Shown: in pieces, positions 1-7,070 of the stretch
How positions within the stretch are numbered: position 1 is the first letter of the stretch
Layout of the letters: the number at the start of each line of letters is the position of its first letter
Origin: an uncultured Kineosporia sp.
GTDB lineage: Bacteria > Actinomycetota > Actinomycetes > Actinomycetales > Kineosporiaceae
Direction of reading: 5' to 3'
Length of the DNA stretch: 8,992 nt
Assembly (NCBI GenBank): GCA_937859855.1
Contig: CALMAR010000402.1
Coordinates: 1-8,992 of the forward strand
Notes under the pieces: generated by a model
The model's database searches: none
What the model was told of the DNA's origin: nothing
Seen by the model: only the letters and a program-made list of their open reading frames with translations
Position numbers and translations under genes: made by a program

Positions 1-1058
1 CCCGGGCGGTGCGCCGGCCACCTCCGGGCAACGGCCCCACGCCGTCCGCCAGCGGCCGCCCGCAACTGGGACGCCGCCGCCTCGAGGAACGATGTCTTGC
101 CCGCTCCCGCCTCGGCCGTCACCCAGACGATGCGGGCGCCGGAACGGGCCTGCTCGGCGGCGGCCGCGACCGCCGTCAGCTCGCCGTCTCGCCCCACAGT
201 GGCTGGACGCTGAAGCTTTTCGCGCTGCTCGTCCCGCCCGGGCCGGAGCTCAGCTGGCTCAGTTGGCTCAGCGGCCGGCCTAGCGACCAGGGTCAGCCCG
301 GGATCCTGGCTCAGGCTGCCGGTCTCCAGCGCCCGCAGGGCTGGCCCCGGGTCGATGCCGAGTTCTTCGGCCAGGTGGTGGCGGGCCGTGCGCAGGGTGG
401 CCAGTGCGTCGCCCTGCCGCCCGGACCGGTACAGCGCCAGCGCCAGCAGCCGGACGGCGTTCTCCCGGGCCGGATGCTCGCGCACCAGCCGGTCCAGATC
501 GGGGACGGCCGTCTCCGGACGGCTCAGTGAAAGCTCAGCCTCAGCGCGGCTTTCCATCGCGGTCAGGCGCAATTCGTTGAGCCGGGCGATCTCCGGGATC
601 GCCCAGGACTGATCAGCGAACTCGGCGTAGGCCGGCCCGGTCCAGCACGCCAGCGCCTGGGTCAGCTGCTCGTGCCGCAGCCGGGGATCAGCCTGGGCCG
701 TGGCTTGGCCGATCAGCTGAACGAAGCGCCAGGCGTCGCACCCGTCGTCCGGCAGCCGCAGCGCGTAACCGGGTGCGGCGCTGACCAGCACGGTGGCGGG
801 CGCCCGCGGCCGCCGTTCTGGCTCCAGGGCCCGGCGGAGGCCAGAGATGTGCACCTGCAGCGCGGCCAAGGCCCGGGCGGGCTCTTCGGCCTCCCAGAGA
901 TCATCGATCAGCCGGTCGGTCGAGACCACCGCAGCGCCAGCCGCGATCAGGCGGGCCAGCACGGCTCGTGGCCGCGGGCCACCGAGATCGGCGACGGTAC
1001 CGCCGACCATGGCCTGAAGGGGACCCAGCACAGCCAGGGTCACGGACGGCGCGTTCAT
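1..1058 (-). CDS. SARP (AfsR-type) transcriptional regulator with NTPase domain, N-terminal part, cut by window edge
   Basis: A cytoplasmic DNA-binding activator of the Streptomyces antibiotic regulatory protein family; these usually switch on nearby secondary-metabolite or transport genes. Reading from the ATG at 1058, residues about 7-100 match the OmpR-like winged helix (VLGPLQA, GGPRPRAVLARL, DRLIDDLW, ALQVHISGLRRAL, PGYALRLP). Residues about 105-246 match the BTAD domain (DAWRF, LALALYRSGRQGDALATLR, ELGIDPGPALRALE). A Pro/Glu-rich linker leads to VGRDGEL near residue 288 and a P-loop, AEAGAGKTS, with Lys-321 and Thr-322; the usual first Gly of the P-loop is Ala. This makes it a large SARP with an AAA/STAND-type ATPase module, continuing beyond position 1. 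No strong ribosome site precedes the ATG, but the LGPL start is where the family begins. The last codons in the window read out of frame with the family motif WGRCPE (see findings), so the gene may be broken or the read may have an indel. The target genes are unknown. Confidence 0.9.
   Translation of the reverse strand, partial: MNAPSVTLAVLGPLQAMVGGTVADLGGPRPRAVLARLIAAGAAVVSTDRLIDDLWEAEEPARALAALQVHISGLRRALEPERRPRAPATVLVSAAPGYALRLPDDGCDAWRFVQLIGQATAQADPRLRHEQLTQALACWTGPAYAEFADQSWAIPEIARLNELRLTAMESRAEAELSLSRPETAVPDLDRLVREHPARENAVRLLALALYRSGRQGDALATLRTARHHLAEELGIDPGPALRALETGSLSQDPGLTLVARPAAEPTEPAELRPGRDEQREKLQRPATVGRDGELTAVAAAAEQARSGARIVWVTAEAGAGKTSFLEAAASQLRAAAGGRRGAVARRWPAHRP
248..274. repeat. 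9-bp direct repeat x3 in the SARP linker
   Basis: Three adjacent copies of GCTCAGNNG (248-256, 257-265, 266-274). On the coding minus strand they give a Pro-Glu-rich stretch (AEPTEPAEL) between the BTAD and NTPase domains. The repeat keeps the reading frame and probably reflects slippage in a flexible linker rather than a regulatory element. Confidence 0.7.
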
Positions 1059-1137
1059 CTGACCAGCCAAGATACCTGGCGTCTGGGTGGTGAGATCAGT
1101 GGCTGGACCAGCTCCCGGGTGATCTGGGGGTGCGCCG

Positions 1138-1629
1138 TCAGCGGCGGATCTCGACCAGCAGTACCCAGGCGATCACCACGCCGCTGACCAGCGCACCCAC
1201 GATTCCGGCCACGATCCAGGCCATGCCGCCCCCGGCGCGGGCCAGAATGCTGATCCCTCCGATGAACAGAGCCAGACTGCTCGGAGCCGGCAGCGCCAGC
1301 CGGGACGCGACCCACAGCGGGTGCCCCCGGGTGCCGGAAAGGACTCGCGGCGCGGTCAGGATGAGCCAGAGCAGCAGAGCCCCGCCGACCGCGACCACTT
1401 CCACAGCGAACGCGGACGGCTGCTGCGGAATGAGTCCGAAGATGCTGACCACCACGGCGCCGAGCAGCAGCAACACCGCCTGCAGGCCCCGCTCGGGGTT
1501 GCCCCGGCCCTGCAGGATGCGCTCGATGTTGATCGACACGGCGACGAAGACCAGGCCGGCCAGGGCTGCCGCGGCACCCGCACCAGCGATGAACAGGTCC
1601 ACCCACTCGGCGGTTTCGTATGCGCGCAT
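1138..1629 (-). CDS. Five-helix membrane protein, unknown function
   Basis: A 163-residue integral membrane protein whose exact function I do not recognise. It resembles a group of small actinobacterial membrane proteins that begin with a YETAEWVDLF-like motif followed by an Ala/Gly-rich first helix. Predicted membrane segments lie at residues about 12-33, 48-67, 72-93, 113-130 and 133-158, and the protein ends in a basic IRR tail. Conserved-looking polar positions are few (SINIER after helix 1, RGNPERGLQ before helix 2), and no catalytic motif is visible. I chose the ATG at 1629 because the alternative in-frame TTG at 1683 adds a hydrophilic Pro/Arg-rich stretch that does not look coding; GCAGG just upstream is a weak ribosome site. 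It ends 79 bp before the SARP gene on the same strand, so the two may share a transcript. It is divergent from the MMPL transporter gene. Confidence 0.75.
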   Translation of the reverse strand: MRAYETAEWVDLFIAGAGAAAALAGLVFVAVSINIERILQGRGNPERGLQAVLLLLGAVVVSIFGLIPQQPSAFAVEVVAVGGALLLWLILTAPRVLSGTRGHPLWVASRLALPAPSSLALFIGGISILARAGGGMAWIVAGIVGALVSGVVIAWVLLVEIRR

Positions 1630-1755
1630 GGCCTGCAGCGTCTCATTCCGGCCGGGGGCAGGAAGAAGATCGGCCCGGCCCAATCCGCGGCGAGCAATTC
1701 AGTGGGTAGTCTGCTCGCAGGACCGGTTGATACCAGGCCGACGGGTGACGCGGAC

Positions 1756-1777
1756 CCCTGACTGCAGTCATCCAGGG
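1756..1777. promoter_or_regulatory. Nested inverted repeat in the divergent intergenic region, candidate operator
   Basis: A perfect 12-bp palindrome, TGACTGCAGTCA (1759-1770), is framed by a second inverted pair, CCCTG (1756-1760) and CAGGG (1773-1777). It lies about 55 bp upstream of the MMPL start and 127 bp upstream of the leftward membrane-protein start, where an operator for a dimeric repressor or activator would sit. No regulator gene is adjacent apart from the SARP, which normally binds direct repeats rather than palindromes. Binding is inferred, not shown. I see no convincing -35/-10 pair on either strand in the rest of 1630-1832. Confidence 0.4.
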
Positions 1778-1832
1778 ATCAATCAGGGACAATCCGGATG
1801 ACGACCAGGACCAGATCTGCTGAGGTAAAGCC

Positions 1833-3935
1833 ATGCAGCGTCACATCGCCGGCAAGCTCACCGGAACCAAAACCAAGTGGATCGTGCTCGCGTTCTGGCT
1901 GATCGCCGTGATCGGGCTCGGTGGTTTCGCCGGGAAGCTGACCGGCGTGGAGGACAACCAGGCCAAGTCCTGGCTGCCCGGCAGCGCCGAGTCGACCAAG
2001 GCGCTGGACAAGCTGGCGGCGTTCCAGTCCGAGAACGCGATCCCGACCACGGTGGTCTACGAAGCCAAGAGCGGTGCCCTCACCCCGGCCCAGCTGAGCC
2101 AGGCCAAGGCGGTCACCACGAAGATCGCGCAGCTGCACGGCGTCACCGGCGATGTGATCGGCCCGATCCCCTCCCCGGACGGGCAGATCGCTCAGACCAT
2201 CGTCACCTTCGACCTGGGCAAGAACGGCTGGAACGACCTGCCCGACGTGGCCAAGCAGTTGCGCAAGGTCGCCGCCGTCGGCGGCACCACCCTGCACATC
2301 GCCGGGCAGGGCGGGCAGGCGGCCGACTCGGCCGAAGCGTTCAAGGGCCTGGACAGCACCCTGCTGTTCGCCACCGTGGGCGTGGTGATCGTGATCCTGC
2401 TGCTCACCTATCGCAGCCCGGTGCTGTGGCTGCTGCCGGTGATCTCGGCCGGCGTGGCGCTGACCCTGGCCCAGGCGATCATCTACTTCCTGGCCAAGCA
2501 CGCCGGGCTGACCGTGAACGGTCAGTCCCAGGGCATCCTGACCGTGCTCGTGTTCGGGGCGGGGACGGACTATGCCCTGCTGCTGGTCGCCCGCTATCGG
2601 GAAGAGCTGCGCCGGCACGAGAACCGGCACGAGGCAATGGCTTTCGCCCTGCACCGGGCCGCTCCGGCGATCGTGGCCTCGGCCGGCACGGTGGTCCTGG
2701 GCATGCTCACGCTGCTGCTGGCGGAGATGAACTCCACCGCCGGGATGGGGCCGGTGCTGGCGATCGGAATCGTGGTCGGCCTGGCGGTGATGATCACCCT
2801 GCTGCCAGCCCTGCTGGTGATTCTGGGCCGCTGGGTGTTCTGGCCGGTGCGCCCCACCTATGGCAGCCCCGAGCCCAGCGCGACCGGCTTCTGGGCCCGG
2901 GTCGGCACTCGGATCAACCGCCGCCCGCGAGCGGTCTGGGTGGGCACCACCGCGGTGCTTCTGCTGGCCTGCCTGGGCCTGTTCAAGCTGAACGCCAACG
3001 GCCTGTCCACTGAGGACTCCTACACCAAGGACTTCGACGCGGTGACCGGCACCAAGGTGCTGGAGAAGCACGGCCTGGCCGACGCCTCCAACCCGATCCA
3101 GGTGGTGGCCAACGCGCAGGCCGCCGATCGGGTGGTGCAGGCCATGACCGGCATCTCTGGAATCGGGGCGCCGTCCAAGCCGATCGTGCAGGGCGGGATC
3201 GCATTCATCGCGGCGACCACGAACGACGACCCCACCTCGGACGCCGCCTTCGACGCGGTCAAGCGGGTCCGCGCCGCGGTGCATCAGGTGGACGGCGCCG
3301 GCGCCCTGGTCAGCGGGGGGCCGGCGATCCTGCTCGACGTCAGAACGGCCCAGAACCACGACAACAAAGTGATCATCCCGGCGGTCCTGCTGGTGGTGGC
3401 GCTGATCCTGATGCTCCTGCTCCGGGCCCTGGTGGCGCCGGTGATCCTGATCGCCACCGTGGTGCTGTCCTTCGGCGCCTCGCTGGGGATCAGCGCGCTG
3501 CTGTTCCGCTATGTGTTCGACTTCGCCGGGGCGGATTCGTCGCTGCCGCTGTTCGTGTTCGTGTTCCTGGTCGCACTGGGCATCGACTACAACATCTTCC
3601 TGATGACCCGGGTGCGGGAGGAGACCCCGGCCTATGGCACCCGCCGGGCCGCGCTGATCGGGCTGTCCGCGACCGGCGGGGTGATCACCTCGGCCGGGCT
3701 GGTGCTGGCCGGCACCTTCCTGGTGCTGGGTACCTTGCCGCTGGTGGCCTTCGCCGAGATCGGGATGGCGGTGGCGCTCGGGGTCATCCTGGACACCATG
3801 ATTGTCCGATCGGTGCTGGTGACGGCGCTCAACCTGGACGCCGGGCCGGCCATGTGGTGGCCGAGCAAGCTCGACGATGGCCACCGGACGGCCGATTCGG
3901 AGGGCGAAGCCGAGCGCAGCCCCGCCCTGACCTGA
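1833..3935 (+). CDS. MMPL family (RND superfamily) transporter
   Basis: A 700-residue inner-membrane, proton-driven exporter of the MMPL family. Relatives export lipids (mycobacterial MmpL proteins) or antibiotics (ActII-3 type); the substrate here cannot be read from sequence. The layout is the classic internal duplication. Helix 1 (residues about 16-35) is followed by an extracytoplasmic loop (36-175), helices 2-6 (about 177-326), helix 7 (about 367-385), a second loop (386-510) and helices 8-12 (about 513-668). The proton-relay Asp-Tyr pairs are present in both halves: GTDYALLLVARYREE with D246-Y247, and GIDYNIFLMTRVREE with D585-Y586. The length suits the short actinobacterial subgroup, which lacks the long C-terminal tail of mycobacterial MmpLs. 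The ATG at 1833 is fixed by GAGGT at 1822-1826, 6 nt away. The methyltransferase gene follows after 2 bp, so the two are very likely one operon. The gene is divergent from the 1138-1629 membrane-protein gene, with a palindrome between them. Confidence 0.95.
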   Translation: MQRHIAGKLTGTKTKWIVLAFWLIAVIGLGGFAGKLTGVEDNQAKSWLPGSAESTKALDKLAAFQSENAIPTTVVYEAKSGALTPAQLSQAKAVTTKIAQLHGVTGDVIGPIPSPDGQIAQTIVTFDLGKNGWNDLPDVAKQLRKVAAVGGTTLHIAGQGGQAADSAEAFKGLDSTLLFATVGVVIVILLLTYRSPVLWLLPVISAGVALTLAQAIIYFLAKHAGLTVNGQSQGILTVLVFGAGTDYALLLVARYREELRRHENRHEAMAFALHRAAPAIVASAGTVVLGMLTLLLAEMNSTAGMGPVLAIGIVVGLAVMITLLPALLVILGRWVFWPVRPTYGSPEPSATGFWARVGTRINRRPRAVWVGTTAVLLLACLGLFKLNANGLSTEDSYTKDFDAVTGTKVLEKHGLADASNPIQVVANAQAADRVVQAMTGISGIGAPSKPIVQGGIAFIAATTNDDPTSDAAFDAVKRVRAAVHQVDGAGALVSGGPAILLDVRTAQNHDNKVIIPAVLLVVALILMLLLRALVAPVILIATVVLSFGASLGISALLFRYVFDFAGADSSLPLFVFVFLVALGIDYNIFLMTRVREETPAYGTRRAALIGLSATGGVITSAGLVLAGTFLVLGTLPLVAFAEIGMAVALGVILDTMIVRSVLVTALNLDAGPAMWWPSKLDDGHRTADSEGEAERSPALT

Positions 3936-3937
3936 GC

Positions 3938-4567
3938 ATGTGCACCGACTGGAGTGCCTGGCACGACGACTACCACGACCCCCGGTCCGCGCTGTCCCGG
4001 CGGCTGGCCTTCGTGCAGGGGCACGTCCGGGATGTCCTGAACAGCACGACCGGGCCGATCACGATCACCAGTGCCTGCGCCGGGGATGGCCGGGATGTGC
4101 TCGACGTGCTGCTGGAACAGGACAACGCCGCACGGGCCAAAGTCACCCTGATCGAATTCGATGACCGCAACATCAGTCGGGCCCAGGAGCGAATCGAACG
4201 AAACCGATTGCCGGGCATGGAGATTCGCCAGGCGGACGCCGGAAACACCAGCTCGTACCTCGGCGCGGTCCCGGCCGATCTGCTGCTGATGTGCGGGGTG
4301 ATGGGCAACATCGTGGACGACGACATCGCCCGGCTGGTGGCCGCGTTGCCGGGTATGTGCCGACCCGGAACCGTTGTGCTCTGGACCCGGACCCGCCAGC
4401 CGCCCGATCTGACCGGCCAGATCCGAACCTGGTTCCAGGAAAGCAACTTTGCCGAGGAGTCGTTCACCGCCCCGGACGGCGTCCTGTTCTCGGTGGGCCG
4501 GCATCGGTTCGCTGGTGAACCCAGCCCGCTGGTGCCGGGACAGCAGCTGTTCAGCTTCGTGCGCTGA
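3938..4567 (+). CDS. Class I SAM-dependent methyltransferase-like protein
   Basis: A 209-residue cytoplasmic protein with a Rossmann methyltransferase fold, predicted to bind S-adenosylmethionine; the methyl acceptor is unknown. The N-terminus (WHDDYHDPRSALSRRL) is typical of a small actinobacterial group. Motif I is SACAGDGRDVLDVL, with the glycine loop at residues 45-53. Acidic E73/D75 at the end of strand 2 (VTLIEFDD) would contact the ribose, and D100 in RQADAGN fits motif II. LLMCGVMGNI and a PGTVVLWTRTR strand follow. The ATG at 3938 was chosen because the family begins at this point; an in-frame start at 3854 lies inside the transporter gene and gives an unrelated Arg-rich prefix. It starts 2 bp after the MMPL stop without a clear ribosome site, which suggests translational coupling. 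A candidate hairpin follows its stop. It might methylate the transporter's cargo, but nothing in the sequence proves this. Confidence 0.85.
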   Translation: MCTDWSAWHDDYHDPRSALSRRLAFVQGHVRDVLNSTTGPITITSACAGDGRDVLDVLLEQDNAARAKVTLIEFDDRNISRAQERIERNRLPGMEIRQADAGNTSSYLGAVPADLLLMCGVMGNIVDDDIARLVAALPGMCRPGTVVLWTRTRQPPDLTGQIRTWFQESNFAEESFTAPDGVLFSVGRHRFAGEPSPLVPGQQLFSFVR

Positions 4568-4577
4568 CCGCCATCGG

Positions 4578-4601
4578 CTGCCCGGACCGCGTTCGGGGCA
4601 G
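4578..4601. terminator. Candidate hairpin after the methyltransferase gene
   Basis: Arms CTGCCC (4578-4583) and GGGCAG (4596-4601) can pair around a 12-nt loop, and GGA/TTC inside the loop may extend the stem past one mismatch. It begins 11 nt after the methyltransferase stop and lies before nadE. There is no T-tract, so termination is plausible but not certain. The same arm sequences recur at 8793-8810. Confidence 0.45.
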
Positions 4602-4654
4602 TGCCCTCGGCGCCCGCGGTCACCGGATCGGGCCGGGACCGGCAGACTGGGACC

Positions 4655-6703
4655 ATGGACTTCCGCTCCAGCTATGCGCAGGGTTTCGTGCGGGTGGCCG
4701 CCAGCACCCTGCCGACGGCAATCGCCGACCCAGCCGCCAATGCGGCCTCGGCGCTGGCGGTCGCCCAGCAGCAGCATGAGGACGGCGCCGGGCTGGTGGT
4801 CTTCCCCGAGCTCACCCTGACCGGGTACTCGATCGAGGATCTGCTGCTGCAGGATCCGGTCCTGGACGCCGTCCGGGCCGCGCTGCGGGACCTGGTCCGG
4901 GGGAGTGCCGCGCTGACTCCGATCCTGCTGGTGGGGGCCCCCCTGCGCTACCGCAACCGGATCTACAACACGGCCGTGGTGATTCAGGGCGGCCGGGTGC
5001 TCGGGGTGGCGCCCAAGTCCTACATCCCGCTGTACCGCGAGTTCTACGAGAGCCGGCAGCTGGCCGCTGGAGACGACGTGCAGGGCGCGTTCATCGAGGT
5101 GGCCGGACGGAGTGTGCCGTTCGGCACTGATCTGCTGTTCACCGCGACCGACGTGCCTGGTTTCGTGCTGCACGTGGAAATCTGCGAAGACATGTGGGTG
5201 CCGGTGCCGCCCAGCGCCGAAGCCGCACTGGCCGGCGCGACCGTGCTGGCCAACCTCAGCGGCAGCCCAATCACGGTCGGGCGGGCCGAGGACCGGGCCC
5301 TGCTCTGCCGCTCAGCGTCGTCCAGATGCCTTGCCGCCTATGTCTACTCAGCGGCTGGGGCGGGTGAGTCAACGACTGACCTGGCCTGGGACGGACAGAC
5401 CCTGGTCTACGAGAACGGCGTGCTGCTGGCCGAGGCTGAACGCTTCGGCGACGGGAGTCAGGTAGCGGTGGCGGACGTTGACCTGAAACTGCTTGCCGCG
5501 GAACGGATCCGGATGGGTACGTTCGACGACAACCGGCGTCACCACCAGAGCGGACCGACGCCGGCGGCCTTCCGCACGGTCGAGTTCGAACTCGGACCCC
5601 CGGACGGTGACATCGGACTGCGCCGGGTGGTCGAGCGGTTCCCCTTCGTGCCCGCTGATCCGGCCCGGCTGGAGCAGGACTGCTACGAGGCCTACAACAT
5701 CCAGGTGGCTGGACTACGCCAGCGGCTGCGGGCGATCGGGCAGGCCAAGGTGGTGATCGGAGTATCGGGCGGGCTGGACTCCACCCAGGCACTGATCGTG
5801 GCCGCCCAGGTGATGGACCGGGAAAAGCGGCCCCGATCCGACATTCTCGCCTTCACCCTGCCCGGGTTCGCCACCTCCGGCCAGACCAGGAACAATGCGA
5901 TCCAGCTGGCCGAGGCACTGGGGGTGACCTGCGAGGAGATCGACATCCGGCCCGCCGCCGAGCGGATGCTGCGCGACCTCGGACATCCGTTCGGGGACGG
6001 AAAACCGGTGTACGACATCACTTTCGAGAACGTGCAGGCCGGGCTGCGCACCGACTATCTGTTCCGGGCCGCCAACCAGCGGGGCGGGATCGTGCTCGGC
6101 ACCGGGGATCTGTCCGAACTGGCGCTCGGCTGGTCCACCTACGGCGTCGGGGATCAGATGTCGCACTACAACGTCAACGGCGGGGTGCCGAAAACCCTGA
6201 TCCAGCACCTGATCCGGTGGATCATCGCTTCAGGCGCGTTCGGGGACGAAGTGGGCAAGACCCTGCAGGCGATCCTGGATTCGGAGATCACTCCGGAACT
6301 GATCCCGGCGGCCGAGGGGGAGAGACCGCAGAGCACCGAAGGCACGATCGGGCCATATGCACTGCACGACTTCTCGCTGTTCCAGGTGATCAGATATGGG
6401 CTGGCGCCGTCCCGGATCGCTTTCATGGCCGAACACGCCTGGAGTGACGCCGCCGCAGGCACCTGGCCGCCGGGTTACCCGCCAGACAAGCGGCCGGAGT
6501 ACGACCTCGCGGCGATCAAGCACTGGCTGGAGATCTTCTGCCAGCGATTCTTCGGGTTCGCCCAGTTCAAGCGGTCAGCCATGCCGAACGGGCCGAAGGT
6601 AGCCGCTGGTGGCTCGCTGTCGCCCCGGGGGGACTGGCGGGCGCCGTCCGACGCGTCGGCTGCGGTCTGGCTGGCTGAACTGCGCCGGAACGTGCCGGAC
6701 TGA
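4655..6703 (+). CDS. nadE: Glutamine-dependent NAD+ synthetase
   Basis: A cytosolic enzyme for the last step of NAD biosynthesis: ATP-dependent amidation of nicotinic acid adenine dinucleotide to NAD+, using ammonia released from glutamine. The N-terminal nitrilase-fold glutaminase domain (residues about 1-325) has the full triad: E52 (FPELTL), K121 (PKSYIP) and C177 (EICEDMW). The C-terminal synthetase domain has the ATP-pyrophosphatase loop SGGLDST at 371-377, followed by GTGDLSELALGWSTYG and DQMSHYNVN. At 682 residues it is close to the mycobacterial NadE, which I recall as 679 residues and alignable along nearly its whole length. The ATG at 4655 matches the family's N-terminus (MDFRSSYAQGFVRVAA); the in-frame GTG at 4601 adds an unconserved prefix. 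No strong ribosome site is visible. The gene stands 87 bp after the methyltransferase gene and is probably an independent housekeeping unit. Confidence 0.98.
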   Translation: MDFRSSYAQGFVRVAASTLPTAIADPAANAASALAVAQQQHEDGAGLVVFPELTLTGYSIEDLLLQDPVLDAVRAALRDLVRGSAALTPILLVGAPLRYRNRIYNTAVVIQGGRVLGVAPKSYIPLYREFYESRQLAAGDDVQGAFIEVAGRSVPFGTDLLFTATDVPGFVLHVEICEDMWVPVPPSAEAALAGATVLANLSGSPITVGRAEDRALLCRSASSRCLAAYVYSAAGAGESTTDLAWDGQTLVYENGVLLAEAERFGDGSQVAVADVDLKLLAAERIRMGTFDDNRRHHQSGPTPAAFRTVEFELGPPDGDIGLRRVVERFPFVPADPARLEQDCYEAYNIQVAGLRQRLRAIGQAKVVIGVSGGLDSTQALIVAAQVMDREKRPRSDILAFTLPGFATSGQTRNNAIQLAEALGVTCEEIDIRPAAERMLRDLGHPFGDGKPVYDITFENVQAGLRTDYLFRAANQRGGIVLGTGDLSELALGWSTYGVGDQMSHYNVNGGVPKTLIQHLIRWIIASGAFGDEVGKTLQAILDSEITPELIPAAEGERPQSTEGTIGPYALHDFSLFQVIRYGLAPSRIAFMAEHAWSDAAAGTWPPGYPPDKRPEYDLAAIKHWLEIFCQRFFGFAQFKRSAMPNGPKVAAGGSLSPRGDWRAPSDASAAVWLAELRRNVPD

Positions 6704-6763
6704 GCTGCCTTCGCATTCGCCAGAGAGAGGGCCGGGGACGGGTCCGGCGTGTCTGAACGAGCG

Positions 6764-6779
6764 TCGAACGGATGTTCGA
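6764..6779. promoter_or_regulatory. LexA-binding SOS box
   Basis: TCGAACGGATGTTCGA is a perfect match to the actinobacterial LexA box TCGAAC-N4-GTTCGA. It lies 14 bp upstream of the DUF3072 start codon and directly abuts the proposed -10 element, so bound LexA would block RNA polymerase. It is 60 bp downstream of the nadE stop, so it controls the downstream gene rather than nadE. Confidence 0.88.
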
Positions 6780-6781
6780 TC

Positions 6782-6787
6782 TAGGCT
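6782..6787 (+). promoter_or_regulatory. Candidate -10 element giving a leaderless DUF3072 mRNA
   Basis: TAGGCT fits the actinobacterial TANNNT -10 pattern and ends 6 bp before the ATG at 6794, so transcription would be expected to start at or next to the A of the start codon. There is no Shine-Dalgarno sequence in the gap (TCCGGC). No good -35 hexamer is seen, since that region is occupied by the SOS box. Confidence 0.5.
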
Positions 6788-6793
6788 TCCGGC

Positions 6794-7015
6794 ATGACCG
6801 AGAACACCGATGCGGACCCCGGGGTCCAGGCCAGTACCGCCAAGCCACCGCAGGAGTGGGTCACCGGCGACGAGCCGGCCACCGGCGCCCAGCTCAGCTA
6901 TCTGAGCACGCTGGCCCGTGAGGCGGACGAAGCTGTCCCCGGCGAGCTGACCAAGGCCCAGGCCTCCGAGCTGATCGACAAGTATCAGCAGGAGTCCCCC
7001 CGAGTCGGAAACTGA
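6794..7015 (+). CDS. DUF3072 domain protein, probably SOS-induced
   Basis: A 73-residue soluble protein. Residues 22-70 match the DUF3072 family: WVTGDEP (22-28), TGAQLSYLSTLAREA (from 30), then LTKAQASELIDKYQ. The N-terminal 20 residues are acidic and look disordered. The biochemical function of the family is not known to me. The pattern of a GAQ..YL..L helix followed by LTK.EAS..I resembles short helical modules found in phage and DNA-associated proteins, but that resemblance is only suggestive. The ATG at 6794 sits right behind a -10-like element and a perfect LexA box, which implies induction on DNA damage and leaderless translation. It is separated from nadE by 90 bp and from the FUSC gene by 81 bp that contain a hairpin. 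No truncation is visible. Confidence 0.88.
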   Translation: MTENTDADPGVQASTAKPPQEWVTGDEPATGAQLSYLSTLAREADEAVPGELTKAQASELIDKYQQESPRVGN

Positions 7016-7038
7016 CGTCGGGACTGCGCCAGCTGGCT

Positions 7039-7054
7039 GAGCCGCTAGCGGCTC
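7039..7054. terminator. Perfect 16-bp palindrome after the DUF3072 gene, candidate terminator
   Basis: GAGCCGCTAGCGGCTC can form a 6-bp stem with a CTAG loop, 23 nt after the DUF3072 stop. An outer pair, CTGGC (7033-7037) with GCCAG (7066-7070), could lengthen the structure. There is no T-tract. It would isolate the SOS-controlled gene from the FUSC gene, but a protein-binding operator for the latter is an equal possibility. Confidence 0.45.
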
Positions 7055-7070
7055 GCTGAGACGACGCCAG

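Noticed and set aside
9..1187. Several plus-strand open frames over the left edge.
   Set aside because: They are complements of the SARP gene, whose winged-helix, BTAD and P-loop motifs are clear on the minus strand.
1055..1606. A 183-codon minus-strand frame overlapping the five-helix membrane protein.
   Set aside because: The hydrophobic-helix pattern and the family-like N-terminus are in the other minus-strand frame; this one is Arg/Gly-rich noise.
1727..1755. TTGATA as a -35 element for the MMPL gene.
   Set aside because: No acceptable -10 hexamer occurs 16-18 bp downstream on the plus strand.
1779..3884. A very long open frame antisense to the MMPL transporter (701 codons).
   Set aside because: Its product is a His/Gln/Arg/Asp-rich composition typical of the complement of high-GC coding DNA, with no recognisable domain, while the plus strand has full MMPL motifs and a ribosome site.
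3632..5173. A 513-codon minus-strand open frame across the MMPL, methyltransferase and nadE genes.
   Set aside because: It crosses three well-supported plus-strand genes and has shadow-type low-complexity composition.
6731..6748. GCCGG...CCGGC hairpin after nadE as a terminator.
   Set aside because: Only 5 bp of stem with an 8-nt loop and no T-tract in a very GC-rich stretch; easily chance.
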